A DNA stretch of 64,000 bases from Hydractinia symbiolongicarpus. Its lineage: Eukaryota; Cnidaria; Hydrozoa; Anthoathecata; Hydractiniidae. Shown here one piece after another: positions 23,097-34,225 of this stretch. The position numbers were made by a program, and so were the translations under genes. The DNA lies in NCBI RefSeq assembly GCF_029227915.1, contig NC_079888.1, positions 2,677,001-2,741,000 of the forward strand, in the 5' to 3' direction. Position 1 is the stretch's first letter. Every line of letters starts with the position of its first letter. The notes beneath the pieces are model-generated. The model had not been told where the DNA came from and searched no databases. It saw nothing but the letters and a program-made list of their open reading frames with translations.

Positions 23097-25983
23097 ATGG
23101 TTAGTACAGTGGATAAAAGCTCTGCATCTGTGCATGATCTAACATTTATTCAGGTCCTTGCTTCAGTAGGTGTTGCAATATGTTTCATTACAACTATTGC
23201 ACTGTTTTTAATAAAAATATTTCACAAGTTGGGAAGTTGCTGCAGAGACTTGTTCAGAAAGAGTGACAATGTACGCCCTGATGAGAACGAGAACAAATAC
23301 CAACTTATGAAGAAACTTCCGATTTTGCGTCATGAACAACTTACGGGCGGTAAGGCGAGATACGAACCCCTACTACCTGGTAACAAATTTAAGCCAATGA
23401 GTCTGTCAATGGAAAGCCTAGATTCCTACAGAAATGCTCAATTTGAAATACCTGGCATGTTGTCTTGTCAAGCAATTCAACCATTTGACACCTCTTCAAC
23501 TACTTCAGGCTACAGCACCAGTGGACTAAGTCATGCAGAAAGTATGGACACATGCTTGGATAACCGAGTATTTGTTGATGAATACATACAACCTCAGGAA
23601 CGTGAAACATCTCACAGCATAACTCGGAAGGCTGTTTTAGTAAGCTCACTTCGAAAGCGAGAAAGTTTTGATGCCGATGGAGTTATGCCTGAGCTATACG
23701 AGACTGATATTAGACGAACACAGGGTTCTAGTTCACTTGGAAAAATTCGATTTTCCCTACAGTATGAAAACAAGATGAAACGAAAATTAATTATGACCTT
23801 GCATGATATTGTTGATTTGCAGTTTGGCAGAGGAACTGACCATGTAACACACCTGTATGTTTCTGCAGTACTACTGCCAGAAAGAGATTACCGATTTCAA
23901 ACAAAAGAGTTGGCACGGATGCAAGAAATTAATATAAATGAGACTTTTACATTTCACTCGCGGCCACACAACAGGGACTTTGAATCAAGAACTGTACATT
24001 TAACAATAATGTATGTAGAAAAGTCTAGAAAGGAGTATGCCTATGGTGAATCCCGAATGGCTCTATTAAGCAATGAAATTTATAGTCAAGTTCCAACAGA
24101 TATTACCGTTGGGATCAAAGGACCATCGCCTTATGTAAGTAATCTAGTATACTTTTTCTTTTCATACTTTTATTTCAACGATAACTTAAGAGAAATAATT
24201 TTGTCAGATGTTTAAAAGCCAAAAAGTCTAATTATGAAAATTTCTTCCCTTAAGAGATTTAAAATCATTACAATGGTTCATTATATCAGCAATTTAAAAT
24301 TTGATTCTTGTTTAGAATGAAGTTGGCGATGCCCAAGTTGTACTTAGTTATTCAAGTGAACAAAACCGCCTGAATGTGATGGTCAAAACTGTCAAGTTTC
24401 ACAACTCGGCCTTAGATCATTTAGCAGGTATTTATTTTATTTGAATTTTTGTTGTAGTTTTCCCTTTTTCCTTCTTAAGTAAATTTTGTTTATCTGTTTA
24501 CATGATTATAATTAGTAGCTTACATTTATAATTGAAGATAGGTTTTAAGTCATCAATGTTTAAACATTTATACAACTTGTTTATTTTGATACTTTCATTA
24601 AACACCTTTGCTTTGTACTAAATTTTAACTAGTTTTTATTTGATTTAGGGCTTCTTTACTATAGACTAGTTGTTTGCCCGTTAAAATTTTTTTTGTGTGT
24701 AGCGTAAGCATAAAGTAGTGATTTATTCTGTTATAGGGGTTATGAGTCAGTAAATATTTATCGCCTTAGTTATTTCAAGAAAAAATATTCAATGTGTCCT
24801 TTATCACAGCTTGAAAATCACATAGAGACAGCCTAAAACGGCTATTATAGAGAAATTTTAATCTGAACTTTATGCTTTAAAAATGTATATAACACTTGAG
24901 TTAAAAAAATTAATATTTGTAAATGCACAGAATTCCAATTGCGAAATATTACACCTCTGTAAACATAATTTTCAACTACACAATGTTTGCTAATCGTGAA
25001 ATTGCTATCTAGCTAAATTTTTATGTTGGTACCCCAAAACTGAACACAAATATATAACCATGTTACCTTAAATTCTTTATTATCAAAATTTTCAGGGAGA
25101 TTGTCGAGAATCCCCAATTTTACACAGATAGAAACAGGGTTTCCACCAAGAGAAATGATTTTCTGTGATATTGATAAAAACTAGTGAGCCTCTTCCTTAG
25201 AGTTAAGCACCAAAATATCGTGTTGACACCTTTCTTCTCTGTTGTGTCAAAAATTTTATGCATTTGTTCTTTGGTGGACCAGATAGAATTTTTAGCACTA
25301 TTTTGTGTTATATTGGTATCATTTATAATAACTAAAAACTGAAATGCAATGGTGTTAACTTCTAATATAAGGGTGCAATAATTAACATTTAAGAAAGTGT
25401 AATAAAGGGAACCATTTTAAAAAGGAAGTTTTGTAATCAAAAAAGCTATTAGAATTGTACCTATATAATTATAGTATTAACGCCTGGCCAACTTAATTTC
25501 ATTACTTCATGTTAACAAAATGCACAAAATAGTTATGCAGGAAATAATGACAAGCCATTCTTTGTGGAATTTTCACAAGCTAAGAACTTGTTTTATTTAT
25601 TTATTTATACTATTTATTAGTTTATTTATTTTCTTTATATTTCTACATTTTCAGGCATCCATATTAAAGCTCATCTTACACGTGTTGGAGGAGAAAAACT
25701 TGGTAAAAAGAAAAGTGTATCACGAAGTTTAGCAAGTTGTGTTACTAATTTAATCGAATTTCAGGACCATATGAGCTTCAATCTTGAGCCTGAAAACTAC
25801 ATGTTGTGTACATTAAAAATGAATGTTCACGGGAAGCATAAAATCATGCGGAAACATATTTCGCTTGGAAAAATACGTATTGGAGAAGGAAACCGGGATG
25901 ATGGTGGGAAGGTGCATTGGAGAACTGTAATAAATTCAGAGGGTATCGGATGGACTATGTGGCATTCTATTTACAGCTCGTAG
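23097..25983 (+). CDS. Synaptotagmin-family tandem-C2 membrane protein, three exons
   Basis: Exons 23097-24134, 24316-24427 and 25655-25983 join in phase (1479 nt, 492 aa), each with GT-AG borders (GTAAGT, GTATTT; TTTAG, TTTTCAG). The protein has a short N-terminal tail, one membrane segment at about residues 18-44 followed by a Cys-Cys pair, a linker of about 170 residues rich in Ser/Thr, a C2A domain (about 215-345, with NETFTF) and a C2B domain (about 348-490). C2B ends in VHWRTV and MWHSIY, the position of the WHxL-type end of synaptotagmin C2B. The acidic loop residues that bind calcium in classical synaptotagmins (SDPYVK, D-x-D of loop 3) are not there: C2A reads GRGTDHVTHLYVSA and YVEKSRKEYAYG. 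The role is probably calcium-independent vesicle or membrane tethering, closest in spirit to Syt14/16-like proteins; the subfamily is uncertain. The first ATG in the exon, at 23089, is in another frame and closes quickly; the in-frame start chosen is 23097. Confidence 0.82.
24428..25654 (+). other. Intron 2 of the synaptotagmin-like gene
   Basis: 1.2-kb AT-rich intron starting GTATTT and ending in a T-rich tract plus TTTTCAG. I see no nested gene. A short GACTAGTTGTTTGCCCGT near 24665 weakly resembles the start of the ACTAGTCG repeat family at 47 and 57 kb. Confidence 0.6.
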
Positions 25984-26025
25984 ATGATTTGGTATTACTT
26001 GAATTAATCAGACTCTACAGAAGTA

Positions 26026-26031
26026 AATAAA
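26026..26031 (+). promoter_or_regulatory. Possible polyadenylation signal AATAAA
   Basis: AATAAA 43 bases after the stop codon of the synaptotagmin-like gene, followed by an overlapping second copy at 26030. Another AATAAA lies at 26295-26300. Which one is used cannot be told from sequence. Confidence 0.4.
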
Positions 26032-26039
26032 TAAATTCC

Positions 26040-28393
26040 TTAAATCTGATTATCACAACAACACATGCAACACTTACTATTTATTAGGATGTATATTTTG
26101 ATGTATAGCATTTTCGATTTATATTCCACTCATAACATTTCATGACTGCTTCAGGTAAAAAAAGGAAAGCTGTTTATCTAAGTAGAAAACGTTAGGTTTG
26201 GTTATGTTGGATAAAAGACTTAGTTATCTTCAACTGATATTGCTAACTAACTTTTGTCATGGACCATAATATTATTAGAACATCCTTTTTTGTAAATAAA
26301 GTATATATTGTTGAAAATGTAACTAGATAGAAATGCACTAATGTTCGCGACAATGTGGCTGGCACACAAGTTAGTTGTTGTGTTTTTTCTTATGTTTATA
26401 TTATTTTTTTATTATATATGTGATTTAAAAGTGGTTTGAGTAGAACTACAGTAATCCCTTGTTGGTAATTATATTGGTCCCTGCCTGTCTGTCTATTTGA
26501 CTTGAATCAAAGATGGTAGCCGCTAGTAGTGATGGGTGAATTCTTGTGATTTTTTGCGGAAGGTAATAGCAATGGGTTTTTAATGGGGTTACGATTATTT
26601 CATAACTACAAGTCTTTCTTTGAATTAAACTTTTTCTTTCAGCACAGGCATTGACAATCATGTTTCAACACAATGTATTCATGATTTAAGCAAAACCAAC
26701 GCATTCATTTTGTTTTACTTTCGATATAATATGGCAGAGGAATTGTTTTTTAAAGCAGCCATGTTTTATGTCTTGCCCCAAGACATGCATTCGTTGGTTA
26801 ATTAATCTCAAAACAGTTTAAGTACTTCTAAAATAATTTACAGCATGTCAATGTACTGGTGGATAATTTTATTTTTTTGCAGCATATGTCAAAGTTTTTG
26901 ATTAGGTCTTTCAAAACGAAATCTTCACGATGCTTTTTCTATGATACAAAAAGTACTTTGACCATATAGATTGTTTATTTCTTTATCGTTCTTCAAAAGT
27001 TTAACAAAAGCAAAATAGAGAACAATTGTATGGTACATTTAAAGCAATTTAAAACATTGTTATTCCAAGCAAACTATTCTCTCTATCTTTATTATCAGTT
27101 TGATAAATTTTAATAAACATTATTATTATTATTAATGTTTTTGTCTCTTCAAACTTAAAGCAGCGTATATTTATTTATATTTCATAAAATTGTTTTACGA
27201 TAAACATACTTTTACTCCCAAACAAAACAAAAACAACTACAATTCAGATTGTGAAAAAGTTTAAATTGGAAATGTTTCGGTGTTTTACATTTAAACCGTT
27301 TGCAGTTTGCATGTGATTTTTCTTCTATGGTTCTCCTTGCTAAGTCCTGTAAGGAAACTTGTCACAGTTGATTCTCTTTTTAAACTTTGTTTGTCTATTA
27401 CCAAAAGTTGATTTCGAGATTATTTCTAATATTATTTGTTTAAACAATGAACCAAAAGTTCTATGACAACTATGATCTTAAAATTAAATAAAAGTGGTTG
27501 TTCGACTAGACTTTAATTCCTTTAAACAGATTAAATTGTGGCCTCGTTTTAATGTTTGTGAATTTTAGTACAAGCTTTCTACCAACCTCTGTATCTTTTA
27601 TTAACCTCTGTCTTCTATGATCCAATTTTTTTCTAATTGTATAATCCAAAAGGCTTTCCCGTGAGTGTCAAATTTACCTAGCCTGATCCTCACCTTCTAA
27701 AATTATAGGAAATTTTTATATTTATTCGGTGTTTACTTTGTTTAGTTTATACAGCTGATTTTTGTACTCTTTTGTTATGGTTTAGAAACATTTTTTGAAG
27801 AAAAAAGTCATGTTTATATAGTATATAGTATACTTATTAAGTTATTACTGTGTGTACATTTTATCAACATGTTACTATGTGCAAATTTTCTTCATACATA
27901 CACTTATTTTTATGAAGATAATTTTTGTAAATCAGCCTGAAGAACGATAATAAAAATCATGCTCATATAATTGATATTGACTATTCTATTCCCCAGAAAC
28001 TAGAATTTTTGCATGTAGCTTTCTCTATAAGATGATGAGTCAAAAAGCATTTATTAAAAGAATGGTTGACATGTAAATTACCCTTGAAGTTTTAAAAACA
28101 GACAGTATCCAAATAATATATTTTTTTGAAATTCTAGATCTATAAAGAAATCATTTTATTTAAATTTAAATCAGTATGCCTGTAAACCTTCAGCTCTATT
28201 AGGCTTTATTGAATTTTATTTTGGTTTTGTTATAGTCCATATTTAAAGTCTTATGGTATGCCTTATTTTAGAGCAAAGCTTAAGTATTATATAATTGACA
28301 ACATTGTGGTAGTACGTTATTTATTTATTTACATGTTTATTATTTGTAAAAACCTGCAGTATATCATTAACCAAGCAAGTATTTGTTAGTAGT
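26040..28393. other. No recognised gene
   Basis: AT-rich 3'-flanking sequence of the synaptotagmin-like gene with poly-T/A tracts and a short (ATT)n run near 27120. No exon or defined repeat seen. Confidence 0.45.
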
Positions 28394-28653
28394 CGGTATG
28401 TACCATAAAATAGATCTTTTCTTGTACATTTTTTTAGAAGAAGAGTACCAATTTTGTTTTGGTTCCTAGAAAGTTGCTGAAAAAATGTTTTATGCATTAT
28501 GGAGACATTCAATGAAAATCACATTGGTTAACACCAAGCTTTTTTTTTTGAGGGGAAGTAAGTTGTAAGTTTTTTTTTACTTACTTCCTTACACTGTGAC
28601 ACTCTTCGTTACCCTCATAGAAGGGGGAAAGGAGGTTGTGGAAGAAATAAATT
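28394..28653. repeat. Flanking block X, left copy
   Basis: About 260 bp from GTATGTACCATAAAAT to GGAGGTTGTGGAAGAAA. It recurs in the same orientation at 33964-34225, immediately on the other side of the Copia element. By eye the copies differ at roughly 15 positions. Inside is an inverted pair GAAGTAAGT / ACTTACTTC around a T run. Confidence 0.9.
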
Positions 28654-28883
28654 CGGAAACTAGGAATATATATATATATATAAAAGACTAACCTGTAGGT
28701 TATCTCGGCAATAGTTCTTTCCGTGTATAACGCAACGCTAAATTATTGTGATTGATTCAACTCAACAGTATGGAACACCACTTTTACTAAACAGAACGAA
28801 TTACCAATGATACGGGTTCAACACAATTAAAACCCCACTACCAAGTGATTCTTATTAGTAATCGCCTAGATAGAAGATCAACA
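28654..28883 (-). repeat. 3' LTR of the Copia element
   Basis: 230 bp, matching 33733-33963. In element orientation it begins TGTTGATCTTCTATCTAGG. Its far end (plus-strand CGGAAACTAGG) has lost the terminal TGT seen in the other LTR. A (TA)n run lies at 28667-28684. In element orientation it is preceded by a purine-rich tract (AAAGAAAATAGAGGGAGA, about 28885-28902), the likely second-strand primer. Confidence 0.92.
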
Positions 28884-29111
28884 ATCTCCCTCTATTTTCT
28901 TTCTGTTTGGCGTTCATTTGATTATTCGAATGTGAGAGGAATTTATGGTTAAGTCTTGGTTAAGTCATCACTACATGTATCTCTCTTTCTTCGTGTGATA
29001 ACTTGTGCGGAATTTAAACATAAAAATTCTAAAAGGTAAAAACTCAAAAAAAAATTTAATTTTCGAACACAATATTCAAATTTTCATAACTCAACATTTA
29101 ATTGGTCACTA

Positions 29112-30636
29112 TTATTCTTCATGACCACTCTGTAGCACATCCATTAAGAGTGTGCTATTTGCTCCTTGTTTTGTTAATACATCTGCTAACTGATGTTTGG
29201 TAGAAATCCACTTCAATTCAATTTCTTTCTGATTGATACTCTGTCTAAGGGAAGCCATATCAACCCTTACCCGTTTGTCTTCCAAAGACTTTGTTGAATG
29301 GGCAGCTTCGAACAATGATTTGTTATCTGTATGACATAAGATGCCTTCTAGATTAGTATTCAACACTTTATTTATCACATTCTTCACCCATATGCATGTA
29401 TCAATACCATTAACAAGAGCTAGTGTCTCAGCAACAAGGGTGCTACGCGCAACTCTCTTAATCTTCTTAGATTGCCATGTGATAGGTGCCATAAGATTCT
29501 CAACACCTTTTAGGAAAATGAAAATTCCACTTTAAGAGCTGCCATCTTGAAGGTTCCCAAATAAAGCATCAGAATATAAGATCAGTTGTAATGGAAGCTT
29601 AAGTTTCCAAAATTTCAAGGAAATGTTGGGATCTAATTTCAACTTCTTTACCACTTTGTTTGCTCTCATGACATCATCAACTACTGCACAGTTTAGTTTT
29701 GTGCTTAGCTGGCATACATCAAATTAAATGTCAGGCCTTGATTGTGATGACATCCAGTTTAGTTGCCCACATATGCATCGGAACTTTGATTGTTCTTCAT
29801 GTGATAGTTGTCTATGTCTGTCTATTGTGTTTTGCATCTTGAGCAGTTCCATACCTGCCACATAGTTCATTTGGTCATAGTTAATAGAACCATTTGATTG
29901 TTGTATATTGACACCAACAAATTTGAAAATAGAGTAATCTTCAGATCCAATGAGAAAAGTTTCTCTGATAGGCGAAATGACCTTCACTTGAAAATTATAG
30001 GATCCTCCTCATAGAAAATCATCAACATGTATTACAATCAGTCCTTGGCAGCAGTCATCTTAAAACCAATAAATTAATGCTTCATCAAAAAAAGACATTC
30101 TCAACCCTAAGCCGATTAGCTCTTCCTTCACACGTAGATACCAAGCTCTTGAAGTATCAGCAAGGCTGTATACAACTTTATTTAGTTTCCAAAAAACTCC
30201 TGTTGTATTTGCTTCCTTTGGGGGCTTTATGATAACCTCTCTGTCAATCTGGTTGCCTTGAAGAAATGCTGTCTTGACATCTAAGGTGTGACATTCCCAA
30301 TTGTAGGTTAGTAACATCGTAAGTACAATGCGAAGACTTTCTTTAGAAAAAGTTGGAGAGTCCTTAGTCAGTTTTTGACCTCTTCTTCTACAAACCTCTT
30401 ATGACCAAACGAGCTTTAACTGTTTTATATCCCTCTATATTCTTAGTTGTGACCACCCATCTTGTGGATATTACAGATTGACCCTCATCTTCTATGGTGG
30501 AAAAAACTTTGTTGTCCTCCCAATTGGCTAATTCTTTATACATTGCATTTAGTACCTCATCTGTAACAGTTGCTTGAGTCGATAATAGTACTTCTTCAGT
30601 TTCGTTTGTCTCAACAACAGGTTGCCAGTCACTCAC
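29112..30636 (-). pseudogene. Copia reverse transcriptase and RNase H, with stops
   Basis: On the minus strand the RT begins near 30636 with ISTRWVVTTK and KTVKARLVIRG, continues to CHTLDVKTAFLQG (30290-30240; motif A Asp) and SRAWYLRVKEEL, and reaches the active-site motif as IHVDDF (30016-30030), where Copia usually has YVDD. An in-frame TAA at 30060-30062 lies just before this motif and a TGA at 30009-30011 just after it. After about 200 bases of broken frames (29520-29720) the RNase H follows: QSKKIKRVARSTLVAETLAL, the ILCHTDNKSLFEAA Asp motif and HQLADVLTKQG. Enzymes that would copy the element RNA to DNA; inactive here. Confidence 0.9.
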
Positions 30637-30755
30637 ACATTTCTTGAAATCTAATCAATTTATTTCACCTGTGTCTTCATTTTGGACATTTAAACAGCTA
30701 CCATACTGTCTGCCTTCTTTTCCTTTTCTGCTCACTTTTCCTGCTTTGCTGTGGA

Positions 30756-31034
30756 CTAATCCCTTGTCCATTCACTGTCGGGTGTTAGTTTGTAAATGAT
30801 TTTTGTCTTCAACTTTGGTATTCCTGGGTCTGTTGACGAATTGCTAACATTTTGATTGGTTGTGATTTCATTTGTTGATATCTTGTATGTTGTTGTTTCA
30901 TTCATTGAGGCACGGTCTGATGTTGTTTCTTTTGTTGTTTGTTGTTTGTAAATTTGTTGTTTTCTCATTTTCTGGGTCTTCTGTATTGTTACTGTCAAAA
31001 TCATCTGCACCAACATATTCACCAAAAACATCAT
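30756..31034 (-). pseudogene. Copia integrase-RT linker remnant
   Basis: Low-complexity open stretch rich in Thr, Ser, Asn and Gln (repeated TTxxxISTNEIT-type segments) between integrase and RT of the Copia element. Such linkers are poorly conserved. No enzymatic motif is seen. It is separated from its neighbours by stop codons. Confidence 0.5.
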
Positions 31035-31306
31035 CGCGTTGAAGTGGAATGCAATTGTTCACTTATGTAGTTGTCACTTCAGTACTCCTTTCCGTGTCTT
31101 GTGAAGGTTTTTGTGAATGCAAAACTTGGTCAAACTTCTGCAAGCGACACATGTGTACTCTAACATAACTTCCACCATGTTTTACAAGGACTTGCTTATT
31201 CTCCTGTCCAATTACAGTGCCTGGTCCATGCCATTTTTCACTGTCTTTTCTCTTATAGAAAACTCTATCTCCATTGATATATCGCTCATCATTGTAACGC
31301 TGAACA

Positions 31307-32368
31307 TTATGCCTCGATGCTCTTCATTGCTGCTATAAAGGCTTTTCGTGATGCATGCATTACAGCAAGGTTATGGGCCACGGTTTTACTTGAAACTGTG
31401 TCATTCATAGCTGGCAAATGATCAGTGAGGATGCAGGGATAGTCGTGATTTTTACCATAAGCAAGTTGATTTGGTGAAAATCCCTTGTTGTTTGATAAAG
31501 AATTCTTTGCACTTATAGCCCAGAATAGTGCCCGATTGTTTGTACATTTTGTGTCTTCAATAATTTTTTTCAGCATTTCCTTAATCATACCATTGTGTCG
31601 TTCACATAGTCCATTTAACGAAGGACTTTCAGCTGCAGTTGTTGAAAACTCTGTGTTAAACTGCTCACACATTTCTTCATACACTTTGTTAACAAATTCT
31701 CCACCATTATCAGCTAGAAACTTCCTTGGTTGACCAAATCGGGCTAACCAAATTTCAAAAATAATATCTGTTATTACATCTTTGTCTTTCGTCTTTGTCA
31801 ATTTTGCGGATGAAAATCTGGTAAAAACATTTATGATATGGATAAACCATAATAATTGCGAAAGTTGCACAAGATCTACAGGCACGCACTGGTTAAATTC
31901 TGATGACATTGGTAAGCCAACAATAGGGCGCGGTCTTGGTTTTCTGTATTTGATGCACACTTCACATAAGTTTGATACTTCATCGATGATTTTCATAACT
32001 TCAATTCGGTCATTTAAGAAGGAATTAGATGCTTTGATGAGAGATTTTAATTTTTCAGCACTTGGTTGACAAAATTGACGATGAAGTTTGATAATCTTAC
32101 TTTTTCTTGATTTTGTACTTGCACAAACAAAGACAACGTGGGGAAACAAGTGGTCATGTCTCTTTCCATCCATCTCTATTATGTTGTTGTTCAAAGGTAT
32201 GCAATAGTGACCTGTAATGGTAAATTTTAAGGGATGGTTTTCTCCGAACATTGTAACCGAATCGTTGCTAAAATCTAAAACTGCCTCTGCTTTTTTCATG
32301 GCAGCTTGACTCAGTAACAAAGGAATTTCGTTTGGGACAAGTATTACAGGTAAGAACATTCTTTTCAT
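31307..32368 (-). pseudogene. Copia integrase, longest surviving frame
   Basis: 353 codons without a stop. It starts with the C-terminal edge of the protease/spacer region (LPVILVPNEIPLLLSQAAM), followed by a His-Cys zinc-binding region (LHRQFCQPSAEKL and CEVCIKY) and a DDE catalytic core: Asp in VPVDLVQ, Asp in FLADNGGEF and Glu in SLNGLCERHNG. It ends after NQLAYGKNHDYP and a C-terminal tail. This enzyme would insert element cDNA into the genome. Although this frame is open, the polyprotein around it is interrupted, so it cannot be made in the normal way. In other Copia elements the same domain lies upstream of RT, as here. Confidence 0.9.
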
Positions 32369-33179
32369 AGAACAAACTGCTTCACTCCAAATCTAAATCT
32401 TATTTGGCTGGGATGCTCTTCGGGCAATCTATCATTTTAAAGATTATCAATAAAACATTGATACCAAGTATTACCACAAACGGTCTTTGTGCAACTAATG
32501 TCTAAAACTGCACATGACAGGGTTTCACCGACCAGAGATTGCATTTCATCTTCTCTGATTCTTGCAAAAAAAAGTAACCTTAGAATGACTATCATCTTTT
32601 CTAACATCCTCAGGTTCTTGGTGATATTTAGTAATATTTAGTAAAACTGCTACTTTTGTCTTCTATAAGACTTTCTAATATTCTTCTTCCTCAGTAATCT
32701 TTTGTTCTGATAGTCTATAATCTTTTTGATGGATTCCAACAGCTTCTCTTGCTTTCTAATATTCTTCCTTGCTCAATAATACTTTCATCCAATACTCATA
32801 TGCAATCTTTCTTGTATAACCCAACACCTTCTTGGCTATATTTACGGGGTCAGTGATATTGTCTTACTTTTTGTTCTATATGACAATAAATACATGTTAA
32901 CACCTGGTTCTCATAAGAGTGTGGACAGTTTGAAGACCAGTGATTATAGATCAGCAAATATTGCATCTTGATGGACTTCCAGATTGATCGGGTGGATTCA
33001 TCCTTCTATTATTTGGTATTATTTTTTTTTTCCTGCATATCTCTGATTTGAAGCAGCTGCAGTTTTTCCTCTTCTAAACCTTGAGCGATGATACCCCCCT
33101 CTTTGAGTGAAGTAATTTTGCTCAATTATATCTGCACTTGCCTGAAGAACTGGTTCTATCTTTCTTTAGTATTTGTTCC
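32369..33179 (-). pseudogene. Copia gag C-terminus/protease region, degenerate
   Basis: No long frame survives. Near 32890-32950 on the minus strand I read HWSSNCPHS, which looks like the second half of a CCHC zinc knuckle (C-x2-C-x4-H-x4-C) whose first cysteines are lost. The protease active site was not recognised. Frame breaks are frequent, so this is the most decayed part of the element. Confidence 0.5.
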
Positions 33180-33707
33180 TTATGAAGCCACAGTATCCCC
33201 AAATATTTTCTTTAACTGCCGTAACATTGCATCATACCATAATTCATTTAAAGTTGCTCTTGCTAACTGTTGCTGCTCTGGTGTAAGGTTGGCACTTTGT
33301 AGAACTCTATACGCCAACACTTCATCAGGAAGTACTATATGATGTCCTGGGATCTTATGGTATAACCGTTCAAACTCTATAAGATAGTCATTCATACTCA
33401 TCTCAGGCGGTCGTTTAAATCTTTAAAAGGTTTTATAAGCTAGGTAAGCAGTTTGATTCTCATCTTTTAAATATATCTTGTCCAATCTGTCAGTAATGGC
33501 TTTTACTCCGGTTGCTGCACTTATCTCTCCAATGTCTAATTCTAGAACTGATTCTTTAGCTTTTCCCTTTAAGCCCATGAATATAGCTGGTCCTTGTTTT
33601 TCTGCCTTTATTTCTGTCAGTGCTTGCCATATTTGCACTTCTTTTTTCCAATCTTTGTAACTCGTCTCTTTGTCTAATGATGGTGGGGGGACCCAACTTT
33701 TTGACAT
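33180..33707 (-). pseudogene. Copia gag, one internal stop
   Basis: Starts MSKSWVPPPSLDKETSYKDW at 33707, 26 bases inside the 5' LTR, and reads SYKDWKKEVQIWQALT, IFMGLKGKAKESVLELD and DKIYLKDENQTAYLAYKTF. It then hits TAA at 33423-33425 and continues in the same frame with RFKRPPEMSMNDYLIEFERL and LPDEVLAYRVLQSANL. This is the capsid-like gag domain (UBN2-type) of Copia elements. Only one nonsense codon separates the halves. Confidence 0.85.
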
Positions 33708-33718
33708 TTCACTTTTAT

Positions 33719-33731
33719 TCCTCTGCTACCA
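33719..33731 (-). promoter_or_regulatory. Primer-binding site matching initiator tRNA-Met
   Basis: In element orientation, one base after the 5' LTR, the sequence reads TGGTAGCAGAGGA. This is complementary to the 3' end of animal initiator methionine tRNA (CCTCTGCTACCA, from known tRNA sequences). It would prime minus-strand cDNA synthesis and helps fix the LTR boundary. Confidence 0.8.
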
Positions 33732-33732
33732 T

Positions 33733-33963
33733 TGTAAACTAGGAATATATATATATATATAAAAGACTAACCTGTAGGTTATCTCGGCAATAGTTCTTTC
33801 TGTGTATAACGCAACGCTAAATTAGTGTGATTGATTTAACTCAACACAATGGAACACCACTTTTACTAAACACAACGAATTACCAATGATACTGGTTCAA
33901 CACAATTAAAAAACCCACCACCAAGTTATTCTTATTAGTAATCGCCTAGATAGAAGATCAACA
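33733..33963 (-). repeat. 5' LTR of the Copia element
   Basis: 231 bp beginning TG and ending CA on the plus strand (TGTAAACTAGG ... AGATCAACA), matching 28654-28883. It holds the same (TA)n tract and TTATCTCGGCAATAGTTC segment. It would carry the promoter, which I could not pinpoint. Confidence 0.92.
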
Positions 33964-34225
33964 AGTATGTACCATAAAATTGATCTTTTCTTGTACATTT
34001 TTTTAGATGAAGAGTACCAATTTTGTTCTGGTTCCTAAAAAGTTGCTGAAAAAGTTTTTTATGCATTATGCAGATATTCAATGAAAATCACATTGGTTAA
34101 CACCAAGCTTTTTTTTTTTGAGGGGAGGTAAGTTGTAAGTTGTTTTTTTTACTTGCTTCCTTACACTGTGACACTCTTTGTTACCCTAATAGAAGGGGGA
34201 GAGGAGGTTGTGAAAGAAAGAAGTT
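33964..34225. repeat. Flanking block X, right copy
   Basis: Same orientation and content as 28394-28653, starting at the base after the LTR (AGTATGTACCATAAAAT) and fading after GAGGAGGTTGTGAAAGAAAG. Confidence 0.9.

Larger units (their letters stand above)
28654..33963 (-). mobile_element. Copia LTR retrotransposon, decayed full-length copy
   Basis: A 5.3-kb Ty1/Copia element on the minus strand: 5' LTR 33733-33963, primer-binding site, gag, degenerate protease region, integrase, reverse transcriptase, RNase H, polypurine tract and 3' LTR 28654-28883. Integrase before RT is the Copia order. Several in-frame stops and frame breaks (33423, 30060, 30009 and others) make it non-functional. The two LTRs differ at about a dozen of 230 positions by eye, so the insertion is not recent. 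No 5-bp target duplication is seen; instead a directly repeated 260-bp block lies on both sides. Confidence 0.92.
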
